From the NCBI RefSeq assembly GCF_041381155.1, contig NC_091137.1:13883765-13947764 (forward strand): 64,000 nt of DNA, given 5' to 3'. The notes below the pieces were generated by a model, which made no database searches, was not told the DNA's origin, and saw nothing but the letters and a program-made list of their open reading frames with translations. Shown here one piece after another: positions 49,090 through 60,253 of the stretch. This DNA comes from Argopecten irradians (Eukaryota > Mollusca > Bivalvia > Pectinida > Pectinidae). Numbering within the stretch: position 1 is the first letter of the stretch; the number at the start of each line of letters is the position of its first letter. The translations under genes and the position numbers were made by a program.

Positions 49090-49316
49090 GTTCGAAGTCT
49101 TATCGGTTTTGTCACCATTGTGATCTCCATTTTATTGTTGTCGCTGATGCCCCAAGAAGCAGATGCCCATTTTCCACCGGGTTTGTTGGATCTAGTTGGT
49201 GGTGTCAAAGGAACTGCCTTAGACGATTTTATGAGTGCATACGACGTAGACCTTGGAATGTGTGCCTTCCACCGTACTACCGATGTCTCTTGCACTGTCG
49301 TCGTGCGATTGACTGA
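49090..49316 (+). pseudogene. six-Cys peptide pseudogene, copy 6 (start lost, frameshifted)
   Basis: It is homologous to copy 5. The acceptor gtgccaaag (ending 49089) is intact, but the segment that holds the ATG in copy 5 is deleted. The signal-peptide core (SILLLSLMPQEADA) is in one frame. The mature part is in the next frame (WWCQRNCLRRFYEC onward), so a one-base shift lies at about 49165-49180. All six cysteines survive in that second frame with spacing x3, x6, x8, x6, x3. It ends at TGA 49314-49316 with the residues RRAID, not Gly. Possible polyadenylation signal: 49483-49488. Decay is recent: the cysteine half has no stop codon. Confidence 0.8.
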
Positions 49317-49499
49317 TGGTAACAAACTCAAGCTGAAGCGTCATACAAAATAATCTCCGATTACGTTCACTGACATGTTTTTGAACATAAGATACTATTT
49401 GTGAGATTCGAACGTCTAACATTCAAGACAACATAAATATGTTGAATTGATATTAACAACTGTACTTTATTTAAACAATTCAAATAAAGCATTTTCACT

Positions 49500-52400
49500 C
49501 AGCAACATTGTTAAAGGTATTATTTGCTATGCTATTTAATTTGAAAATATGTGAGATGTTGAAAGCATTAACCAAAGATATAATCAGAATGGAAAATAAC
49601 GAAATTTGGCCCTATTTTGCTGTTAATTACAGTTATCTATTTTATTTTCCTATTATATATGTTATTAATGAGTTAATAAACTTATCACCGTGTATATACA
49701 GTTAATTTTCTCCTTGATAACAAATTAAATGTAAGATTTGATCAAACGTTGTGTTCTTGTCACCATAACAGGCAGCGTATGTGTTTGCAATAGTATAGGT
49801 TAACGACCACGGGTAGCGCTACAAGATGTATGCCATGCACAGTATAGATGTACACCGCAAGATATTTACATCGCGTATTCTATTTTCATTGTATTGAATT
49901 GAAATCGAGTCAATCCGTCGTATTTTTGATATATAAATAGATATAATTTAGGAAATCATTAATAAAGTGTTTAATAGTTCCGTCAACGTTTTCTTTATTT
50001 ACACACAACTAGCATAACTTAAGAAGCAACAAAAACTATCTTTGAAATTTATATTATCTTATTTTTAGAGACACTTCACTAAAACACTTTAATTCGGGAA
50101 CAAAATTAATGCTGTAAAATAAAATAGCTGTTAAAAAATGTAAAATCTCTTAAAAGAAACTCGCGTTGTTTTAAAAGAAACGAGATTATAATTGTGGAAA
50201 TGGATTCTGATGGAGTGAAACGAAGGGAGGTAACACGGATAAATAGGAAGATCTGATGTAGCAAACCTAGAAAATTCATATTCAAATATGTTTAAAATAA
50301 AATGTTGTTGAACGGAGTCATATCTTAAATATATCATGAACACATACATTTAAAAACAAAATGTATGTATACTTTTATGTTTTGAACAAATACCCGAGTA
50401 GTTATGTTTTTGAACAATTCAAAAAATTATATTACTTTCATGAACATTTTGGATCAAATATTAATGTTTCATGAACAAATATTTAATATGAGAGAATATT
50501 GTTTTTATCTATAAATATTTCAACTTTTCACTAGTCATACGCGACACGACGATATGAATAGCATAAATAGTATTGTGTAATACTATTTTGTTAACTCATA
50601 AAAGGACCAAAAATATTGTAGGTGTCGCCAAACTGTCGTGACCCCACCGCACCTAGTAATATTACACTAGACAGGTATATTGTGTATATATATTTCAGAA
50701 AATCAGTATCATATGACTTTAATTAATATTTCTTTGTTTCTGGCTTTCTGATTGGCCTATTCATTTTTTTCCCATTCCATGATGAAATCCTACGTTACCG
50801 TGACGTCACAATAGAAACATTAACGTTACGTATTGATTTGGAAATAATAATTTCTTGGAAAAATCAATAAAATCGTACGTGTAAACGTATTTCATTTTAT
50901 AAGTAACATGGGAAATTAATTATAAGCATCATTTATCTAATAAGCATTACAAGATATCCGAGGTCAAAAAATCTAATTTGAATTTGACATTTTTCGTTTT
51001 GCCAGCTTATCTTCAGAAAGCTAATCTGTTTGTAACTGACTCGATACATACCATCAATCATTGGTATTTTGTACATATTACGTATTAGGATATGTAGTTT
51101 ATAATTAGCTTATATTTCCATTCTACTTTCAGTTTTCCGTTTAATCTGTGTTAAACCAGATGAAAAATAACTGGCTATGAACTCCCATCTGGTCAAGCGT
51201 ATGAATATTTAACGTTTCCGTCGCGTCCCTGACAATGTATACGATGTATACTTACGCCTATACATAACGGTGAAATAATTTAAAAATTGGTTTGATTTTG
51301 CACAGCCTTGTCATCTCGGCTTTCCTAAGTCTTGCACCAAAATAACCCTTGTATTATAAGACACTAACCATGTATTCTCTATATCCATGGCGCCCAGGGG
51401 CGCAATATTATTTATCTTTCTTCCGGATTTGATTCATATATATCAACTGTATGTCAAATCTAGTGACATTTTATTGCTAAAATATTCACATTATCGACCA
51501 AATTGCAGTTTTGATAAAGACAGGTATATAGATGGAATATATGTTTCATTGACAGAGTCCCTATTGAAATAAAATTTGTACAGATGCTTTTTCATTTTAG
51601 TTTTTCCCTGGTGTTATAGTATTTAAACACTAGTACATATATATGGCGATTCGAATTTGGTCCCTTTGTGTGTTTATGCCTATAGTAACCCAAAAGTCAT
51701 CCAAGTATATATATATCAACAGATCGTAATGGAGCATTGGACATAACTGTAACACGAACTTAATTTATAAATTATATACGTGTCTAAAGAGTTAAATGTA
51801 TATTTTGATTGATCATACCTTGATAAGGAAGCCGATAAATGCGGTTGTCATGTTGCAGTAATTGAGATGAATGAGTTAAGAACCTATTTAGAATACAAAC
51901 AACCTGTCTATTACCTACAGAACAGTTTGTCAATTATGTCATTATAATACCTCATATGATAAAACTCTTGAAAACCAATGTCTAGTTTTAAATCCTCATT
52001 ACAGCGTAGTTATGTAACATTTGTAAAACTTTTAGATTGGTTTGTCGACCATAACGGTTACATTGAAGATAGCAATTGATAGAAAATAAAACATAGTTGT
52101 TGTTTTTTTAATATATATGGTGAATGAAAGAGCGTTAGAAGTGGAATCCTTGAAAAGTCGGAGCAAGCAGAAAAAGACATCGACCTATTTTCTTATTTTT
52201 CACAACTCCCAGGCTCTAACAATCTCGACATTTGTAGCGTTATTCAATAGTAATATAATCTATAAACCCCGCATGACAACGTTAATGTTTGATAAGATTG
52301 TATTCGTTTAAACATACTATTATTAATATTTTTGTTTTATGCGGCAATCTCATTGGACACTTACCCAATATGTCCCTGTAAATCAATGATCGACTGTTTG

Positions 52401-52770
52401 AAAAAAGTTGATTCACCGATCTGTCTATATAGATTGGGAATCCAGAACCAGTGCACCGAAGCGTCGACGTTCTGGTTGACTGCAAATACCTAAGAAAACA
52501 AATGCCAATTTTAATATAACTGACAAGGAATATTTAAGTAAAAATCATATCAAAACAAAGCAACAGGAAATCAACTTCTGTTCAGGGATTTTAAATCCGT
52601 CAATCGAACAACTTATGTGACGAACTAATAAACAGTTATTTTTAATAATAAATAATGATTTGTCATCAAAGTCAAATATTCAGGAAGGCTGCCTCGGATA
52701 CGTTTGGCATGTAGACTGATCAATCTTCATTTTAAGAAATTTTTTACTTGATATTTTAAAGGCTATCAAT
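49500..52770. other. intergenic; one reverse copy of repeat family A
   Basis: Apart from 50735-50945 (family A, reverse orientation: 'ctttctgattggc', 'gtgacgtcacaatagaaaca', 'cgtattgatttgg') I recognise no gene or element. The small open frames have no supporting context. Confidence 0.45.
50735..50945 (-). repeat. repeat family A, body copy in reverse
   Basis: On the minus strand it reads colinear with 31790-31994: 'cgtacgattttattgat', 'caatacgtaacgttaatg', 'gtgacgtca', ending 'gccaatcagaaag'. The hairpin half is reduced or absent. Confidence 0.65.
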
Positions 52771-52783
52771 CTTCTGATATACA

Positions 52784-52890
52784 TATATATATAAGTGATA
52801 TTTATCTGTACCTCGCGTTATGTGCTAAACACGACTAACGATCAGAAGTAATTTGTCTCACACGAGTTCAGAGGTAGAGAGGCATCACCT
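52784..52890 (+). promoter_or_regulatory. promoter and non-coding exon 1 of copy 7
   Basis: TATATATATAAG (52784-52795) is followed by a predicted exon 1 ending at 52890 (catcacct|gtaagtaacc). The TATA-to-donor distance of about 102 bp and the gtaagtaa donor resemble copies 5 and 6 more than copies 2-4. Confidence 0.6.
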
Positions 52891-53710
52891 GTAAGTAACC
52901 ATTTATGTCTCTAATTTGTTTCACTAACCATTCCTCAGACAACGATTTTAATATGGGCGTTAAGATCCAAGAGTTAATTCATTCACGCATTTTCGGGACA
53001 GGTAGTTAGTATCTCGGACAGAAAGATCTAATGCGATGTATGGTAAATATTCTTAATATGGTGTTTAAAGATGCTCCACCGCCGACGAATGGTACTATTT
53101 TTTCTCTGTCAAAAACAGGAGCAGACGAATTAGTATTTTTATTCAGGTTCTTACTTTACACCATTACTATCATTGAAAAGTTTTGGACTCTTTTACTAAT
53201 TCAAGATAATAATATTTTTGAAGATGCACGAAAGCAAAATGTTTTTTTTTTAATTAGACACAATTATACATCAGGTATAGTTTAAATGATGGGAATTGTT
53301 TATGCTCTGTCGGCGATTGAGCATCTTTCATGAATGTTAAAAGATCGAAAGAAAGCATTTGCTAGTGGTTCTTTGCTGATCAGATCCTATCGGACAGACT
53401 TATTCTTGCCGATCTTACTGGTATCGACACAGGACAACGCTTACTTACCATATATCATTTGCTTCAATATTGATCGGCCAATTTTTGTCAACTTTGATCC
53501 AGGTATTTTATCACTTTTGCTTCTTAACAGGAATGCTTAGTTAGGTAAGGCTTTTTTTGTCTGATATCATTCGACCACAAGTAATTGTGGACAATAATAT
53601 CATTCACCTATGTTTCGACTTATATCTTATAATTTGACTGGTTTTTCTGATTGAAATGATTTCAAGAAAAATGTGTTGAATTTGATTCATACAATTTGTT
53701 TTATTTTTAG
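52891..53710 (+). other. 5'UTR intron of copy 7
   Basis: Donor gtaagtaacc is at 52891 and acceptor ttatttttag ends at 53710, giving 820 nt. The MITE at 53065-53328 is inserted within it. Confidence 0.65.
53065..53328 (+). repeat. MITE 'AAAGATGCTCC' family, full copy
   Basis: The terminal repeats are 'aaagatgctccaccgccgac' and 'gtcggcgattgagcatcttt'. The interior includes 'aaaacaggagcagacgaatt' and 'ttacaccattactatcattg', shared with the other copies. Confidence 0.8.
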
Positions 53711-53729
53711 CCGACGGTACATTACAAAG

Positions 53730-53939
53730 ATGAAGAAAAGCAGCGTTGTTTTCGTTGCCATTTTGTCCGCTATTTTGTTGATATCGTTGATGCCTCAGGA
53801 GACGGATGCTATTGTTGGTCTGATATTATGTCTGAGAAGATGTGACAGGCGATTCCTGAGTTGCATCCAGAGTAACAGTTGGGGTTTTTGTAGGAGCAGA
53901 TTCATAAGATGCCGCAGGCTTTGCCTTTTTGCTGGTTAA
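53730..53939 (+). CDS. secreted Arg-rich six-Cys peptide, copy 7
   Basis: This 69-residue precursor starts at 53730. An upstream in-frame ATG at 53673 lies in the intron before the acceptor at 53710 and is rejected. Signal residues 1-27 run from MKKSSVVFV to PQETDA. The 42-residue mature part is the shortest and least basic, with 9 Arg and 1 Asp (net about +8). Cysteines at 34, 38, 45, 54, 61 and 65 give N=8, as in copy 4. It has only a six-residue hydrophobic arm (IVGLIL) before the first Cys and ends LFAG, so an amidation Gly is present. The central NSW matches copy 4's NNSWW. Possible polyadenylation signal: 54168-54173. Confidence 0.88.
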   Translation: MKKSSVVFVAILSAILLISLMPQETDAIVGLILCLRRCDRRFLSCIQSNSWGFCRSRFIRCRRLCLFAG

Positions 53940-54199
53940 TGTTGACAAGCCACATAAAAAGCGGAATTCATTCAGTCATTGGACCATATATACCTTTATA
54001 TATCTATACTATTTTTATGAAAGGAAGACAAAACAATTCGATGTAAACATGTTAACAGGAAGAAATGCCCGATTTGGATGGCTTTAAACTTTTTTGTATA
54101 AATCAAAATTTGCTACAAGCACAAATTGACATCTAGTTCTAAAACTATGTTTGTTGTTATTATTCAAAATAAAACTTTTCTTTATGTACACAGCATCAT

Positions 54200-56640
54200 C
54201 GTTCCGTAATTCATAACACTACATTAAAACATTATGGAATAAAATGTGTTGTAAGTAACGTTTTATTTAGCGTTTTATATGAATCCTCACGGGGGGATGG
54301 GGGGGGGGGGCGGGGTGGACTACGTCACTACGTCACACACATGGTTGCCGATGCAATTTAAATGGTGGGTCATTGATCGCTTCAAGGAAGAAAATGGTAT
54401 GCCGTGTAACCAATGAGTGTATCGTAACCCGAACGGCTGTATCTCAGAACGCCAATATTTTGGATTTACCTGTAGGGTAGTTTGTTGTGACAGTATTTAT
54501 AGTCTTATTCCTGAAAGGAGTCTCCATGCCAACAGGTAAATTTACCTGTAAAAGTTACCTGTTGATACTTATCTACATGTATATTGATTAACATATATTA
54601 GTTTTTATTTCAATAAGTGTTCGGAATTAATATCAGAAACATATATATACATACATGTTTCTGTTGCTGCCAGTAATATCTGTGAAAAAATATTATATAC
54701 ATGTAGAATTTATGAATGAAATCAAATTTATTATAATTTTACTTCATGAATTTTCAAGATTTCCATGATATATCTAAAAACAGATGGTATCATTCGCATT
54801 AGATTTTCAATAGATTGATACTAAAATCAAACAAAATCTTTTTAAACTCTATTTACATGGTAGTAACTTTTCCATTCAGTAATATCCAAGAAAAATCTAA
54901 TGTAATTGACTGACTTTTTTTAAGTTAACATATTATACAATATATCTTAAAAATTGTTTTACAGTATCAGGGTGCATCCTTTATCAAAATTAAAAAGTTT
55001 GCTTACTTTATTATCCTAAGATGGTATTTCTAGATCAGTGTGATATTACGATGTGAATGTATTTTAAAAGATATACATTTAGACAGAAAAGACCTGATAG
55101 AATCAGTGAGACAGCTAGCTATTATTGCAAAAGAGCACCCAATAGTTAAATTGCTCTCCGTTTAAAATGATATCTTTTTGTGCATGTTACATGGAAATAA
55201 CACATTTTCTTTCCTTTGGTCGATCTTCGAGGTGAAACATTGTTACTAGATACTAATTGGTGTATTACCAAAATCTTTATACAGACATATTAAGACAAGA
55301 ATTACGCGTTATTATAAATATCGTCCGTAACACATTGTAGATTTATTACATAACTATCATGTAATATTTTAAAACATCTGAAAGAAAAACAAAATCAAGG
55401 AAAAGTGAAACGCACCATAATTATGTCCTACAGCATCTGAATTCCACACAGCTACGCGGATTCACACAGTTTGCAAAGAAAATATTTTTCATACCCCGAA
55501 GAAGTTAACAATAGTGACATCAATGCTTAAATGCAATCAAATGCTTTGCCTCAGATACGTTGTTATGTTTCACTGCTAGAATAATTCTAGCCGATTGTCC
55601 TTGCTTTTGATAGTATCATCGGAGTAGACTTTCACTGCCATTTGCCTTGTAACAAATAGAAGCCCGATCGCCAAAACATTTACCATGAAGGGAACAATTC
55701 AGGATGTATACGTCATCTGCAAAAATTAAGATCATTAAATCACAGTGACAATTTATACTCCACTATTTCTATAAGAGGATTTTAATTTTTATAATTGATT
55801 ATTGGTGCAATCTTAGAACTCTTTGAATGTTTTACTGTTTTAGAAATGATCTTTACATAAGTTGTGCAACTTTTGCCCAATCCCACTGCACATTTAGCAA
55901 TAGAATATGTTTAAATCAGAAATCAGAAACATGTAGATAGGGGCAAAATATAGTTTGATAAATACTTATGATAATTTAAAATAACAATTAAAATTCAACA
56001 TACTATATTTAAGAAAAGAAAGTCTTCCATCATCATTTCAGATATCAAAATCAACATGATGAATCGTCTTCCTGTTCTAAATACATATGTTAGATAATAT
56101 ATTTTGTGTAGTGCAACGTTGATACATATTAAACATCATTTCTGAACCAAAATAAGTATATGTAAAATGTGTATTTGAATTATGACGGTATAAGATATAG
56201 AATTTGTGACAATTAGGATGAATAGTTTTACCACATTTCCTTTACAAAATGGATAGGTGTTGCCACTCAATTCCAATATACATATTTGTTCTAAGAAGAT
56301 GTATCTCTTTGCGTCAAGTTTTTAAGGTATAAAGGTGCAAATTTTTAATAACTTATTATTGAGTCTCCAATATGGATATTTCTGAGCTGTACTTTATTTT
56401 AACATTTTATTGTTAATTCGAATACTTACCAGGGCTGCCCTATAGAAGAGCTATATCAATTCAAGACTCATTGGAAAATGAACACCCAGAAACGCAATAT
56501 TCTTAATAAGTCATCTAATATCTCAATTTCCATCACCACATTTGATGAAAGATATGTCAAAATATATTATACCCCTATATGTGTTGCATTGCATGCATGT
56601 TCATTCCAGTTAACACTGTGTTCCTTGTTTCAATGCCATG
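54200..56640. other. intergenic; G-rich tract and a family A half-copy
   Basis: A G-rich tract (54291-54318) and a family A half-copy (55437-55530: 'ctacgcggattcacacag', 'tttcataccccgaagaag') are the only structures I recognise. No coding exon is supported. Confidence 0.45.
54291..54318 (+). repeat. G-rich tract (G-quadruplex-prone)
   Basis: G6-AT-G12-C-G4-T-GG: it can form a quadruplex and is liable to length error. It lies about 350 bp after the copy 7 stop. Confidence 0.8.
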
Positions 56641-56709
56641 CACCTGACCAGGTATAAACCCAGCAGGAATGTGTGTGACATCGCTTTACCACGGCAGTAT
56701 CAGTGGAAG
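56640..56709 (+). promoter_or_regulatory. possible promoter and exon 1 of the copy 8 pseudogene
   Basis: A TATAAA (56653-56658) is followed at 56 bp by a donor-like ggaag|gtcagt at 56710. The spacing matches the 58-60 bp class of copies 2-4. The exon sequence is not obviously homologous, so this is tentative. Confidence 0.35.
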
Positions 56710-57052
56710 GTCAGTTTGATTGGCAGTCAATTTTACGGTAGAATGCTTTAGAATGACCGAAATGACTACATATCTATTGATAAATATACCAAGTGGCAAT
56801 AATTTACACTCTACATTTAGTACTGCTGGTCGATCGACTTCTTACATTGACAAGACCTTTTGATTACATCCGAAATATTACACTCGGGTTGGTAGTAAAA
56901 TTCCATCACGTTTTTGCAAACATTTTCAAAGATGTACATTGTGTATTAGAGTCGTGACTACTTTTACTTAAAATGTAAGCTCAAGATAAGAGAGGCAACT
57001 CATGATATTTTCATTCAGACGAATGAATTATGACATATGATTTATTAAGCTC

Positions 57053-57409
57053 ATTAAATATGCTACACCGCTGACGCATTTGATTTTTTTCGCTATCAAA
57101 AACAGGAGTGGACAAATTGGTATTTTTTACAAATACAAAAGTTTAATTACCACTATTACCATTGAAAAGATTGAGCTTCCAATCTTACTTTAAGATAAAA
57201 ACAATTATTTGAGCCCCTAAAAAGTTCATGTCAGTATGTCCTATATGGAATAAGGTACTCTCTGCCCATTCCCTAAGAGCGAATTAGATAATTATATATA
57301 TATGTTTGGATTAATTAGACATATATATATATATATACACACGATTAAACATCAGTTATTGCTCAAATAATGAGTACCATTAATACTTAGTCGGCGATGG
57401 AGCATCTTC
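57053..57409 (+). repeat. MITE 'AAAGATGCTCC' family, older full copy
   Basis: The ends 'aaatatgctacaccgctgac' and 'gtcggcgatggagcatctt' flank an interior with 'tcaaaaacaggagtggacaa' and 'accactattaccattgaaaa'. More terminal mismatches than in the 53 kb copy suggest greater age. It lies in the putative intron of copy 8. Confidence 0.75.
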
Positions 57410-57928
57410 AAGTAATTGAATGACCGTGATTTTATGTTAAATATATATTTTTATATTAAAATGTTGACATACAGATTAAATCATAACAGAAAAACATGCA
57501 TTGAAATGATAAAATAAAGGTAGGTAATGTTTATTATAATTAATGGCAAATATAGCTTTATGGTGCCAAATATTCTATCTTAAAAATATCATAGCTCGAT
57601 TATCGTGAAAAATGGAAATATGTCAGTCATTCGCATATTATCTTCCTGTAACTAACGCAATTCTGATCTATTTTCATTATTGTGAGAAATTTTGTTACTT
57701 CTTACTCTTTTTTGTGATAATATTAATGAAAAAAATAATGCGTGTAATCTAACGAGGTCATAAAATGAAAGAATTGTTTTAGAAAAGGTTTCTTTATTTA
57801 TAACGACTCGTTATGAAATATCTCAGACAATTATATTAGTTACAATCCTCAATAAACATGACGATGTTTGAAATTTAAATAATAACATTTATTTTTGTTT
57901 TCTTTGTTTTTTTTAAGAAATATACAAA

Positions 57929-58157
57929 ATGAAGAAAAATACTGGCGTTTTTTTTGCGCAATCGTGGCCGCTGTTTTACTGGTGTCATTGATGTCGCACG
58001 TGGTGTTTGCTTAAAGACCGGCCAGATATGTCCCACCGGTATTTACGTATCATGACAGATGCCGCAACCATTTCCAACTCTAACGATCCGTCTTACGGGA
58101 TGTTTGGGACAGTACTACAATTGTCTCTGGCGCTGTAATTATCCCCCAATACTTTAA
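57929..58157 (+). pseudogene. six-Cys peptide pseudogene, copy 8 (heavily broken)
   Basis: An ATG (57929) follows a 3' splice site (ttttttaag, 57917) and starts MKKNTGVF like its relatives. A frame change in the T8 run (about 57950) moves the signal core (AAVLLVSLMS) into another frame. A TAA at 58012-58014 lies exactly at the usual signal cleavage point. A further in-frame TAA and shift break the first helix. The last half is still readable in a third frame: TGT codons at 58101, 58122 and 58134 keep the diagnostic C-x6-C-x3-C (CLGQYYNC, LWRC), ending at TAA 58155-58157. Possible polyadenylation signal: 58208-58213. It is clearly non-functional and resembles copy 5 in the YY/LWRC half. Confidence 0.75.
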
Positions 58158-58259
58158 TAAGTACCAGCGGACAAAATTATCATGATGTGAATCGTAAATT
58201 AACCCTGAATAAAATTTGCCTAAAGTAATGATGTCCTTTTAAGCATGTGTATGAAGTAC

Positions 58260-60085
58260 AGTTTCGTGATTTTTACGTTATTATGAAGAAATCAAAATAG
58301 TTGATATGCATGTACAGTTTACATGAGACTATATTTCTGCTCCTTGAAAATACTAGTGTAAGAACGAATCTAGAAAGTAATGAATAATTTTGGACATGAT
58401 TGTTATAGTAAAACGCACATACTTCTCATTGGTATTCAACTAGTAAATTATGTCATGAAGGATTTCTATTCCAACTCTCACTTTCTTCGATTGCTAAACA
58501 CTTTTTTTTAATTATTATGAGATGTTTAACGTTTTTTGTCATTATTTGCAAGCAAAATTCTATAGAACACTTCATTGTAATATATTTACACTTGCTAGGC
58601 TTGATCACTATACGTAAGTACTAGCCGATTTTGTTTACCATAACTGCATGGTAACATTGAACTTTGAACTTGCGTATGAAAATGTTCTATGCAACTTACA
58701 GGGGCTACTTTTTTGTTTACATTTTGACGCAACATTACGCAATACGTGTATATTGTTGTTTTTCATAGAATTTTGGAAAAATGTAAACAATATATATATG
58801 TTTTATATTTATATATGATACAAACATATTTAAAATTAACAATTGTATAAAGAAACGGGAAAAAATATCCCGACCGGGGCGACGTGCAGTGTTTTCATTT
58901 TTGTTAAAAATGATGGATGTCAAATGTAAACATTACCTCTGTGTCTGTGTCTTTGGGGTTGACGGGCGTGAGACCCTCTGACAGAGCTAGGTCAGTTATA
59001 AACATATTCCCTTGTCTTTGTTCTTTGAGAATTTAATCATGTGTATTATAAAACATGCACCGCTAGTAATCCATGTGTTGACAGTTACGCGTCACCACAA
59101 ATACATTGTATCCATCGAACACAAGTGAAGTTGTTCCATCTATAGATGGCGATGGATCTAAGCGTAGATTATATAATCACATGGCTCCAAATGATGTTAT
59201 ATCGTCAAGTCAGACGACAATCTCAAACAAATTTAGCTACTTGAACACTGGTGTTTTGACAACTTCGGAAAACTCCAGTGTGTAAACGTGCGTCAGCCTC
59301 GCCTCGCTGCACAATAACGGTCACCGAGTTCACACATGTGGCCGAGAACAAATACTTTATCTTATTGCGCTATATATGAACTTTTAGCAAAATTGAATAC
59401 TTATTTAAAGTTCTGATCTGATTAAATAAAATTATCTCTGAAATTTACTTTGTTTGTTATGTTTATTTTACACTAAAATATTGAACTTTTTTGTCGTCGC
59501 GGATGAATAATTCTACCTTACGTGAAGCGTCATCATTCGCTGTTAATTGAGTAAGCTCCTCCCACTTTTGACCGACATTTATTGAATAATTGCGTCACTT
59601 TCAAATGACGATTTTATTGCATAAAATATAAATAAAAAGTCGTGTGAGTGTAAATATAGGGATTGGATTTCGTTTTTATGTTAACCATGCTTGTATGGTT
59701 ATTTAATATTTAATATCCACAGGTAATCAAACTTATGGAATAGAGGAATTGGTGTGTTGTATAATAATCTCCAATATGCAGGACTGGAATAAACGGAATG
59801 ATAGCATATTCACCCGCCATTCACGGATTTGTCACCGATTTTAGCCGTGGGGGATTTCTCTGTCAACTCCTAGGGTATGGCAGATTGCGCGCGCTAACCT
59901 TTTGAAACTGAAGATAATTACGTGACGCCATGACTTCATGCGGTGTGACCGTGACGTGCATTGTCGATGCCGTCATCAATATTAATATTGACGTGTAGAC
60001 GATGTAACCATGTTCATGTCGCGGTGAAAATGCTTCTGTTTAGGCTATCATCTCCTTTTTTTCTTTTGTATGTGGGAGAAAAAGA
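58260..60085. other. intergenic, no gene recognised
   Basis: No coding exon, peptide-gene copy or delimitable repeat is seen. The peptide cluster appears to end at 58.2 kb within this window. Confidence 0.45.
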
Positions 60086-60091
60086 ATTATT

Positions 60092-60236
60092 CCCTTCCTA
60101 TAAGGGTGTGACATAAAAAAAATCACAACCCTTGGGGAAATTCCTGAATGTCCAACCCTCGGCAAGCATCGGTTTAGACATTCATGAATTACCCCTCGGG
60201 TTGTAATCTTTTTTTACGTCCTCTAGGTAAGGAAGG
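60092..60236. repeat. foldback element
   Basis: The left 'cccttcctataagggtgtga' and right 'cgtcctctaggtaaggaagg' ends are complementary with mismatches. The inner arms ('tcacaaccc..ggggaaattc' with 'gaatt.acccctcgggttgt') extend the stem. Confidence 0.65.
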
Positions 60237-60253
60237 TTTCTATTAGCCAATGT

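Noticed and set aside
49018-49353. 111-residue open frame as an intact gene at copy 6
   Set aside because: Its start lies in the predicted intron and its second half is the wrong frame of the cysteine region. Comparison with copy 5 shows a lost start and a frameshift.
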